From: Pseudomonadota bacterium
GTDB lineage: Bacteria > Pseudomonadota > Alphaproteobacteria > UBA8366
Direction: 5' to 3'
Assembly (NCBI GenBank): GCA_036339585.1
Contig: JAYZAS010000007.1
Location: 62,001-126,000 of the forward strand
Length of the DNA: 64,000 nucleotides
Shown here: piece by piece, positions 26,133-33,384 of the stretch
Numbering within the stretch: position 1 is the first letter of the stretch
Layout of the letters: each line of letters opens with the position of its first letter
Translations under genes and position numbers: made by a program
Notes under the pieces: model-generated
What the model saw: only the letters and a program-made list of their open reading frames with translations
What the model was told of the DNA's origin: nothing
Database searches by the model: none

Positions 26133-27719
26133 TCACACGGCAACAGTGGCTGAGGTGGGGGTCATGGGGTGTGTGAATCCTGCAAACTCCCCTGAAGGCT
26201 CAATTAATGCGATGTTAGGGCAGGCATATAATGTTGGGAAAACTGAATTTTCGCCAACTACGACAGGCATTCGTTTTTCTATCGCATCACGTATTTCTAT
26301 CCCTAATTCTGGATCTACAGTGCATCGACCCTCTCCACTTACGTCAATGCGCGGTTGGTGGGCAGCGGCATCCAATTCCATTTCCAAAATTCCTATCATT
26401 GATATTAGCTGAAATACAGCCGGCATAATTCGCCGTCCACCAGATGCACCTATTGCGAAATAAGGTTTCCCATTCTTTTCTACGATTGCTGGGCACATAT
26501 TGCAAAGTGCCCCTTTGTTTGGTGCAAGTGAATTTGGTTTGTTGGGGAGTGGGTTAAACCAGTATATGCCGTTATTCATGAGTATTCCGGTTTCTGGCAA
26601 GGTCACACGACTTCCGAAAACAGAGAGCAAAGTTTGCGTTAGGCTTACCAAATTCCCGTGTTTGTCCGCTATGCTGATATGAGTAGTGCATCCATTTGAG
26701 TCAATCGTATCACCCATGGTTGCTAGTCGCTCATTATATGCCTGCTCCAAAGAGCTAGCCCAACATGCGTAAGTTGATGCCTCTGGGGTGCCTTTTCTTT
26801 GCACCAAATCTGCGGCTAAATCCACTACACGCGCCATTGTAGGCCCTGCAGTCAGGTGCGGCGTTGCATGAACAGTTATGTCGCGGTAAGGAATTGCGAG
26901 ACTATCGGTTTCTTGAGCATTATACTCGGACAGATCGGTCGCGGTTATGGTATTTCCACCATCCCTAAGGTCTGCAATTATCGTTTGAGCTATGTCACCA
27001 CGGTAAAAATCATCCGCACCCGCTTCGGCAAGGCGTTCAAGTGTCATCGGCAACTTTCCTAGCGGCGATAGCGGAAGGTCCTGGCCCTGAATTGGTTGTA
27101 GTGGAAGGTCGTGAGCATCAAGATAAATTTCTCGTGATGTATTAAACTGCTTTAATTCCTTTGCCGCACCTAGACATCGAAGCGACATGCTCCAGGTGAT
27201 TGGTAACCCGCGTTTTGCTAAATCAATTGCCGGCTGTAGAAGCTCTCTCCACGGCATTGTTGCGTAGCGAGCATGAGCTTTGGCAACACCTGCAATCTGT
27301 CCCGGTACCGCTATTGAGTGAAAACCAACGATATTTCGGTCTTCCAAAACACTTGGCCATGAAAAGAGGTCCCCGCTAGATAAATTCCCTTCTGCAAGAG
27401 GATAATAATCAGTATCAATTTCACTTGGCGAACGCATCCCAAAATGAAAAGTTCTGTAGTTTGTTGCTTCGTCGGCGAGGGCTACTTGCATATAGCCACC
27501 GCCACCAAGGCCGCTCATCCATGGCTCAACGACTGATACCGCAAAGGAGGTTGCGATCGCAGCATCAACGGCATTGCCGCCAGCGCGAAGAATTTCAGCG
27601 CCAACTTCTGAGGCCAGATAGTGCTGGCTGGATACGACGCCATTAGCCCCCCTAACAGTCTTTTTTTTTAATTCCCATTTTTGGTGATAAAGCAAAATCA
27701 GCATCCTTAAAAAATTCAA
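26133..27719 (-). CDS. ggt: Gamma-glutamyltransferase family protein
   Basis: About 528 residues. The start of the conserved part is VRGANGVVSSQHYLASEVGAEILRAGGNAVDAAIA, then EPWMSGLGGGGYM. The precursor self-cleaves before the nucleophile Thr345 in GCTTHISIADKHGNLVSLTQT. The small subunit continues with SLFGSRV-type VFGSRVTLPETGILMNNG and ends GASGGRRIMPAVFQ. Family members cleave gamma-glutamyl bonds of glutathione or, in some lineages, related amides. No signal peptide is visible, which makes a cytosolic enzyme likely, unlike E. coli Ggt. The first one to three codons are uncertain because several ATGs are in frame and the region before residue 20 is not conserved. Confidence 0.9.
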   Translation of the reverse strand: MNFLRMLILLYHQKWELKKKTVRGANGVVSSQHYLASEVGAEILRAGGNAVDAAIATSFAVSVVEPWMSGLGGGGYMQVALADEATNYRTFHFGMRSPSEIDTDYYPLAEGNLSSGDLFSWPSVLEDRNIVGFHSIAVPGQIAGVAKAHARYATMPWRELLQPAIDLAKRGLPITWSMSLRCLGAAKELKQFNTSREIYLDAHDLPLQPIQGQDLPLSPLGKLPMTLERLAEAGADDFYRGDIAQTIIADLRDGGNTITATDLSEYNAQETDSLAIPYRDITVHATPHLTAGPTMARVVDLAADLVQRKGTPEASTYACWASSLEQAYNERLATMGDTIDSNGCTTHISIADKHGNLVSLTQTLLSVFGSRVTLPETGILMNNGIYWFNPLPNKPNSLAPNKGALCNMCPAIVEKNGKPYFAIGASGGRRIMPAVFQLISMIGILEMELDAAAHQPRIDVSGEGRCTVDPELGIEIRDAIEKRMPVVVGENSVFPTLYACPNIALIEPSGEFAGFTHPMTPTSATVAV

Positions 27720-27776
27720 AGTATCTCGATTTTCGAATTTAAAGCCTATACTGTAGCGATAAAAAGGAGAAGCGAT

Positions 27777-29177
27777 ATGAATACAGCATCCGATGAACAG
27801 TCAGTCGCATTGTCGCCTACTTCGATTTTGGCAAAGTTTGCGAGCGGGCTTAGCTATGAGGACATAGACGATGCAAGCATAAACACGGCTCGGCGTCATA
27901 CTTTAGACACAATAGGCGCAATTTTTGCCGGGAGTACACAACACGCAACTATTGCAGCTGCTAGAGCTTTTGATACTCTTTGTTTATCTGGATCGGTCCC
28001 GGTGCCAGGATTTGAAAAATGTTACGATCCCATGTCAGCCGCTTATGTCTCTGGCACTGCGGCGCATGGATTGGAACTTGATGATGGTTATCGCGCTGGA
28101 TCGGTTCATCCGGGCTGTGTCGTAATTCCAGCCCTCATTAGCGCTGCCTCAATTGGGAAGTACGATGGCAAGCAGTTCATTAGTGCAGTGGTTGTAGGTT
28201 ACGAAATTGTTTGTCGCCTTGCAGCTGCTATGCACCCTCATTCTCGGTATCGCGGATTTCACAATACACCGGTTATGGGGGTGATGGGAGCAGCGGCGGC
28301 TGTAGGAGCATTGCGCAACTTTAATGAACGTCAAATGGCTGATGCTCTTGGTATTGCTGCCAGCAGTGCTAGCGGAATCTTTGCATTTCTTCGTGGTGGA
28401 GGGGAGGTAAAGCGAACTCACCCAGGCCAAGCAGCGCGCGAGGGTTTGCAAGCGGCACTTAACGCCGAGCACGGTATGGTTGGTCCGAAAAATGTTCTGG
28501 AAATTGAGGAAGGCTACTTTGATACCTTTGCGGGGGATGTAAATTTAAGTGCTGTCCTAGATGGGCTTGAAGATGGACCGCGATCAGCAAAGCTTGTAAT
28601 GGCGGGTTGCTACATCAAACCCTACGCCGCTTGTCGACACATACACCCAGGTATTGACGCAGTTGTCGATATTCGTACAGCTGAAAACATCGACCCAACA
28701 AAAGTGGCCAATGTAGATGTTGGCACCTACGAGATTGCTGTTGGGCATGCCAATGCCACTTACGAAGATATGCTTTCTGCACAAATGAGTTATCAGTTCT
28801 GCATTGCGACTGCTTTGGAGCGAGGTGCGGTAGACCTTGAACATTTCGATGAAAACGCAAGGTTTGAAAATAATGTTATCCGGCATGTCCCCAAAATACA
28901 CGTATCTGTCGATAAAGAGTGCCATGATGCATATCCACGGTTAAGGGCAGCTAAGGTTACAATTGAAATGCAAGACGGGACCCGATTTAATCGGTCCGTC
29001 GAGGATCCTTATGGAAGCGCGGGTAATCCGCTTCCAGACGATGCGTTGCAAATTAAATTTAATGGTCTTGTTCGGCCTTTGACTGATGATATTAAGGCCC
29101 AAGAGATCGAAAGATTAATTTGGGGCATCAACGAACTCGACGATGTAGGTGATTTGCTGACTAAATTAAGCCCTTAA
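27777..29177 (+). CDS. MmgE/PrpD family protein
   Basis: 466 residues. The all-helical first domain includes ARRHTLDTIGAIFAGS, AAYVSGTAAHGLELDDGYRAGSVHPGCVVIPALIS and the GYEIVCRLAAAMHP..FHNTPVMGVMGAAAAVGAL block; the second includes GCYIKPYAACRHIHPGIDAV. These are hallmarks of the 2-methylcitrate dehydratase/cis-aconitate decarboxylase/immune-responsive family. No PrpB or PrpC is nearby, so methylcitrate dehydration is unlikely to be the specific role; paralogues of this kind often sit beside catabolic genes. It has AAGGAG immediately before its ATG and its last 17 bases overlap the 3' end of queC on the opposite strand. Confidence 0.9.
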   Translation: MNTASDEQSVALSPTSILAKFASGLSYEDIDDASINTARRHTLDTIGAIFAGSTQHATIAAARAFDTLCLSGSVPVPGFEKCYDPMSAAYVSGTAAHGLELDDGYRAGSVHPGCVVIPALISAASIGKYDGKQFISAVVVGYEIVCRLAAAMHPHSRYRGFHNTPVMGVMGAAAAVGALRNFNERQMADALGIAASSASGIFAFLRGGGEVKRTHPGQAAREGLQAALNAEHGMVGPKNVLEIEEGYFDTFAGDVNLSAVLDGLEDGPRSAKLVMAGCYIKPYAACRHIHPGIDAVVDIRTAENIDPTKVANVDVGTYEIAVGHANATYEDMLSAQMSYQFCIATALERGAVDLEHFDENARFENNVIRHVPKIHVSVDKECHDAYPRLRAAKVTIEMQDGTRFNRSVEDPYGSAGNPLPDDALQIKFNGLVRPLTDDIKAQEIERLIWGINELDDVGDLLTKLSP

Positions 29178-29910
29178 ACAGAGAAAGAGATGGGTCGGTT
29201 TTTGCAGCCTCAGCGAAGCCTTTTGCGCGTAACTGGCAGCTGTCGCACTCACCACATGGTATTTTGCCGTCGTTATAACAGCTCCAACTTAGTTCGATGG
29301 GGGCATTATTTTTGAATGCTGTGCGAACGATATCTGCTTTGCTCATAGTAATCAGCGGTGTTTCAATGCGAAAAGGAATACTGTACTGAGCCCACAGTTT
29401 GCTGCCTTTTTGCAGGGTTTGAGCTGCTAATCTGTAAAACTCAGGCCGGCAGTCCGGATACCCGCTATAATCGATGGCGTTTGCAGCTATAAATATTGTT
29501 GCTCGCACATCTTGAGGTTGTGCGGCGCGTGTTTCGATCGCCGTTAGCGCCATACTCTCAAGGCGGGCTGCAGCAAGTGTTAAGAAAAATGTATTACGTA
29601 ATGGCACATAGCTGATGGGGATGTCTGTCTCTATTTCCTCCTTGCTGCGTCCTTTTGGTAACTGATGCGCCGTTGAATTGGTCAGTGCAGAATGGTTTGC
29701 AAGCTCCTTATAAAAAGAAACATCTACGGTCACCTGAGTGATACCTAACTTCGAAGCTATTGCTTTTGCGGAGTTGATTTCATGCCTATGGTTTTGGCCA
29801 TAGTCAAAAGTTAACGCTAAAAGTTCAATATCCTCTTTCACCGCCATAGAAGCGAGCGTTGTTGAGTCTAACCCGCCAGACAAGAGTATTATACCGAAAT
29901 GATGTGTCAT
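29161..29910 (-). CDS. queC: 7-cyano-7-deazaguanine synthase
   Basis: 249 residues. The PP-loop ATP motif is LLSGGLDSTTLAS (residues 9-21). The C-terminal zinc site is formed by the cysteines of SWSCYNDGKIPCGECDSCQLR. QueC converts 7-carboxy-7-deazaguanine to preQ0 in queuosine synthesis. Its ATG overlaps the stop of the upstream phosphotransacetylase-like gene (ATGA type, four bases), so it is translated from the same message. No other que gene is in the window. Confidence 0.96.
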   Translation of the reverse strand: MTHHFGIILLSGGLDSTTLASMAVKEDIELLALTFDYGQNHRHEINSAKAIASKLGITQVTVDVSFYKELANHSALTNSTAHQLPKGRSKEEIETDIPISYVPLRNTFFLTLAAARLESMALTAIETRAAQPQDVRATIFIAANAIDYSGYPDCRPEFYRLAAQTLQKGSKLWAQYSIPFRIETPLITMSKADIVRTAFKNNAPIELSWSCYNDGKIPCGECDSCQLRAKGFAEAAKTDPSLSLFKGLI

Positions 29911-30842
29911 TTTCTCTTACTGGCTTTGCCTGCTTGGGCGACAATGTTAGCAAGAGCGGCAGAAGCAACTCGTGCCTCTGGCGGGTCAGCGCGACTTGTC
30001 AAAATTATTGGCACCTTGGCTCCTAGAACAATTCCGGCCGCACAGGCGCTCATGAAATAAACCATCATTTTGAAAAGTGCATTTCCAGTTTCGATATTTG
30101 GGACTAAAAGAATATCGGCATTTCCAGCGACCGGGTGGTCTATTTTTTTTAGGTTGGCAGCTTTGGTTGAAATTGCATTATCAAAAGCCAATGGCCCGAA
30201 AACTTGGCCGCCAGAAATTTCATTTACGGCTCTCTTAGTAATTTCTACTGCCTCAATACTGCTGGGCATACTTTTGATTGGCGACTCAGTTCCGGAGAGG
30301 ACCGCGACTTTAGGGTTATCATTCCCCAATATATGGGAAAGGTCGATTGCATGCTGGGCTGCTTGAAGTCGGGTATCAATTGAGGGGGCTACATTAACTG
30401 CACCATCTGTGATCATGAGAGAATTATTATGCTCGGGTAGCGTCATGTGAAAGATGTGGGTTAAGCGGCGATCTGTTCGCAAGCCGGCCTCTCTTCTGAG
30501 GATGCCATGCATAAATTCGTCAGTGTGTACCTGGCCTTTCATCAGAGCTGCAACCTCTCCATTGCCGGCTAACACAGCGGCAACATCGGCGGTATCTTTA
30601 TCCGTTTCGGTATGTATGATACGCTCCACGTTTATATCCCAATCTAAATCTTCAGCTATCTTTAGAATTTCAATTCTATGTCCAACAAATACGGGTGAAA
30701 TAAGTTTCTGCTCTTGAGCAAGCTTTGCACTTTTCATTGGCAGCACGCTATGAGCCCCAACTATAGCTGTCGGTGTTGGGCTTAGTGAACCCGCTTGTTT
30801 CATCAAAGATACGGGACATTGATATGCATCTGTCTTAAGCAT
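29907..30842 (-). CDS. Phosphate acetyl/butyryltransferase-like protein
   Basis: 311 residues of the PTA/PTB family. Recognisable parts are TAIVGAHSVLPMKSAKLAQEQKLISPVFVGH, AALMKGQVHTDEFMHGIL, ITDGAVNVAPSI, AVLSGTESPIKSMPSS and GPLAFDNAIS..AGNADILLVPNIETGNAL. The length is that of the short PTA or of the C-terminal half of enoyl-CoA hydratase/PTA fusions; here it stands alone. It would interconvert acyl-CoA and acyl phosphate. An acetyl-phosphate producer such as Xsc could feed it, but no Xsc or acetate kinase is visible. It is followed by queC with a four-base overlap. Confidence 0.88.
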   Translation of the reverse strand: MLKTDAYQCPVSLMKQAGSLSPTPTAIVGAHSVLPMKSAKLAQEQKLISPVFVGHRIEILKIAEDLDWDINVERIIHTETDKDTADVAAVLAGNGEVAALMKGQVHTDEFMHGILRREAGLRTDRRLTHIFHMTLPEHNNSLMITDGAVNVAPSIDTRLQAAQHAIDLSHILGNDNPKVAVLSGTESPIKSMPSSIEAVEITKRAVNEISGGQVFGPLAFDNAISTKAANLKKIDHPVAGNADILLVPNIETGNALFKMMVYFMSACAAGIVLGAKVPIILTSRADPPEARVASAALANIVAQAGKASKRK

Positions 30843-30975
30843 GATTGACTTTAGACGCCGAGATAAATTATTGCACCAAATTTTACCCCGTTATGATAAA
30901 AGACACTTTTATTACCTATCGGTTTTCTATCCTGTTACAAAAGATCACAGCGCCGTAAAACGGAGAAAAAGTTAG

Positions 30976-32286
30976 ATGACTAACCTTGCGAATGATTTCC
31001 GTAATCATTGGATGCCATATACTGCTAACCGAGATTTTTCTGAAGCACCGCGGTTGGTTTCGGATGGGCAGGGTATACAATTAAGGAAAACGGATGGAGA
31101 GATTGTTCTTGATGCTGTTTCGGGTCTTTTTTGTACTCCTGCAGGATTGGGAAGAACTGAGATTGCAAACGCTGTCGCAAAGCAACTAGAGACGCTTTCG
31201 TATGTAACCAGTTTTCAACATGGGCATGGAAAATCATTCGATTTGGCAAGGCGTATAGCCAGCCTTACTCCCGGTGATTTAGATCATATTTTTTTCAGCA
31301 ATTCTGGGTCAGAAGCAGTAGAAACGGCTTTAAAAATTGCACTTGCTTATCACGCTGCCAGGGGCGAATCCGGAAGAACACGACTTGTTGGGCGTGAAAG
31401 GGCGTACCACGGTGTCAACTTTGGTGGCCTATCTGTGGGCGGTATTGCGCGAAATAAGCATGGCTTCAGTTTGTCTCTGCCGGGGGTGCTTCATTTACGT
31501 CACACTTGGCTTGATGAAAATCGCTTTACCCGAGGCCAGCCAAAATCAGGGGTGGAGCTAGCAGATGATTTGCAAAGGTTTTGTGATACCCACGGCTCAA
31601 ATTCCATAGCGGCATGTATTGTTGAGCCAGTAGCGGGGTCGACGGGCTGCTTGCCCCCACCGCTCGGATATCTTGAGCGGCTACGCAATATCTGCGACAC
31701 AAATGGTATTCTGCTCATTTTTGACGAAGTTATTTGTGGCTTTGGTCGCATGGGCACAAATTTTGGATCGGATCGTTTCAAGGTTGTGCCAGATATGATT
31801 ACCATGGCTAAGGCACTTACGAACGGAGCGATTCCAATGGGGGCCGTGGCCGTGGCCAGCAAAATTTACAATACGGTAATTGGTGAGGCTCCTGACAAAT
31901 CAATAGAATTGTTCCATGGTTACACGTATACAGCTCACCCCGTTGCGTGTGCTGCGGCGCTGGCATCTCTTGATATATATGAAAGTGAAGGTCTTTTTGA
32001 AAGATCCGCCGCCCTCGAAAAGCCCTTCTTGGAGGAGTTATTTGCATTAGCAGATCTGCACTTAGTAAAAGACATTAGAGGAATAGGGATGCTTGGGGCG
32101 GTTGACTTGGATTGTGATGAAACCGTGGGTAAGCGTGGTCATCGTGCTTTGAAGGCGTTTTTTGATGCCGGAGTTTTAGTTAAAATGACCGGTGATACCA
32201 TAATCATAGCGCCGCCATTTATTTCTAGTGAAGCCGATCTTGGCTCAATGTTTGGCAGAGTACGCAGCGTGCTTGAGAACATTTAG
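30976..32286 (+). CDS. Class III aminotransferase (omega-amino acid:pyruvate type)
   Basis: 436 residues of the fold-type I PLP enzymes. FRNHWMPYTANRDF at the N-terminus is characteristic of beta-alanine/omega-amino acid:pyruvate aminotransferases. SGSEAVETALKIALAYH binds the PLP phosphate, D250 in LLIFDEVICGFGRMG contacts the pyridine nitrogen and K279 in MITMAKALTNGAIPMG forms the internal aldimine. Substrates of this group include beta-alanine, taurine and other omega-amines with pyruvate as acceptor. The presence of ComDE-like genes in the window makes a taurine/sulfoacetaldehyde role worth testing, but sequence alone does not show it. Confidence 0.92.
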   Translation: MTNLANDFRNHWMPYTANRDFSEAPRLVSDGQGIQLRKTDGEIVLDAVSGLFCTPAGLGRTEIANAVAKQLETLSYVTSFQHGHGKSFDLARRIASLTPGDLDHIFFSNSGSEAVETALKIALAYHAARGESGRTRLVGRERAYHGVNFGGLSVGGIARNKHGFSLSLPGVLHLRHTWLDENRFTRGQPKSGVELADDLQRFCDTHGSNSIAACIVEPVAGSTGCLPPPLGYLERLRNICDTNGILLIFDEVICGFGRMGTNFGSDRFKVVPDMITMAKALTNGAIPMGAVAVASKIYNTVIGEAPDKSIELFHGYTYTAHPVACAAALASLDIYESEGLFERSAALEKPFLEELFALADLHLVKDIRGIGMLGAVDLDCDETVGKRGHRALKAFFDAGVLVKMTGDTIIIAPPFISSEADLGSMFGRVRSVLENI

Positions 32287-32289
32287 AGT

Positions 32290-32664
32290 TCATTCCGGCA
32301 AATTTATTGATACGAGCTCTCCAGGCTTTACTTGTGCCAAGTCAAAGACCTCAGTGCCTGCTTTCCCCCAAATGTTACATGGACTAGCAAGGCGTATTTC
32401 ATTGCCGACTGAAATTGGTGTGGGTCCGAAGCCTATAGCAATCGCATTTCCGGCAGGCCAATAGGCTATCTCGCCGGGTACAACTATAGATTTTGCATTT
32501 GGTTCGAGGGTGGTTTCAACTGGCGTTGAAAAATAGACCTCTTCTCCCCACGTCATAGCTGAAGACGTGAATGGGAGACAAGCGAGAATTGATTTTGCCG
32601 TTTGGGTATCAAACGTTTCCACCTCAATAAAAATTTTGCTGAAAGATATCCGCAATCTCGTCAT
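32290..32664 (-). CDS. Cyclophilin-like fold small protein (TM1367-like family)
   Basis: 124 residues rich in short beta strands: RISFSKIFIEVETFDTQTAKSILACLPF, WGEEVYFSTPVE, VVPGEIAYWPAGNAIAIGFGPTPIS and SPCNIWGKAG. The W-G-E-E-V-Y-F and G-E-I-A-Y-W-P-x-G-x-A-I-x-I-x-F-G-P-T-P motifs mark the cyclophilin-like TM1367/DUF369-type family. Members lack the prolyl-isomerase active site and their role is unknown. Its stop is three bases from the stop of the convergent aminotransferase gene, and its start overlaps the hpnM stop, so it is cotranscribed with hpnM. Confidence 0.75.
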   Translation of the reverse strand: MTRLRISFSKIFIEVETFDTQTAKSILACLPFTSSAMTWGEEVYFSTPVETTLEPNAKSIVVPGEIAYWPAGNAIAIGFGPTPISVGNEIRLASPCNIWGKAGTEVFDLAQVKPGELVSINLPE

Positions 32665-33302
32665 TTTGATTTGCTATTTTGAGCTTTAATGACAATGGTT
32701 TTTTCTTTTATGCGCTCTATTAAACCATTCAGGCCACTCTTTTTTGCAATTGCATTATATTCAGACCGTTTTGTTGCTAATTCACTGATACTACCTTTTA
32801 AAAAAATATCAATTATTTGCCAACCGCGCTCATTTTTGCGCAGAAGGTAATTTAGTTTTATTACAGATCCATCTTGCTTGACTAATTCAGTTTTTACTAG
32901 CTTTGTGCCACGAGGCCCATCTTGTTCATTTTTGCTCTCAATTTTTTCACCTGAATATCCATTGAAACGGTCTGCATAGGTGGCTATCGTGAAATCAGTA
33001 AACGCTTCTATTAAATTTTGTTTTGGGTTTTTTGTTAATTCTTTCCAAGGTTGCCCCACGGCATATTTTATCATGAAGGAGAAATCAAAAGCTTTTAAAA
33101 GCACGGGTTTGAGTGTTTCATAACGCCCACTATAATCTAAGCTCTTTGCATTTTTCATCACGTGTAACAGCGTCGAGTTAAAGTCCTTAATGACTTGTAT
33201 TGCCGAGGGTTTTGTTGTGGTCTCTTTTGAAATGCACATGTTTGGAGCGATTAATAAAAAACTTAAAACCGCTGGTGCCCACAACTTTGTAATTTGTTTC
33301 AT
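32661..33302 (-). CDS. hpnM: Hopanoid-associated MlaC/Ttg2D-family periplasmic protein
   Basis: About 213 residues from the ATG at 33300-33302, which gives a proper signal peptide (KLWAPAVLSFLLIAPNMCIS) and has GGGA upstream; a longer frame adds 20 Tyr/Asn-rich residues. The mature part has the MlaC/toluene-tolerance features: FNSTLLHVMKNAKSLDYSGRYETLKPVLLKAFDFSFMIKYAVGQPWKEL, then FTDFTIATYADRFNGYSGEK and the GWQIIDIFLKG strand. HpnM is the hopanoid-cluster member of this lipid-binding family and lies divergent to hpnN, as in other hopanoid clusters. It probably carries lipid across the periplasm. Confidence 0.87.
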   Translation of the reverse strand: MKQITKLWAPAVLSFLLIAPNMCISKETTTKPSAIQVIKDFNSTLLHVMKNAKSLDYSGRYETLKPVLLKAFDFSFMIKYAVGQPWKELTKNPKQNLIEAFTDFTIATYADRFNGYSGEKIESKNEQDGPRGTKLVKTELVKQDGSVIKLNYLLRKNERGWQIIDIFLKGSISELATKRSEYNAIAKKSGLNGLIERIKEKTIVIKAQNSKSK

Positions 33303-33384
33303 TAAATATATCCCAATCCCAATCTTGTTATACTCATAATTGTATGCGGCGTATCGGATCAATCAAAAAAATAAGGACTAAGAC

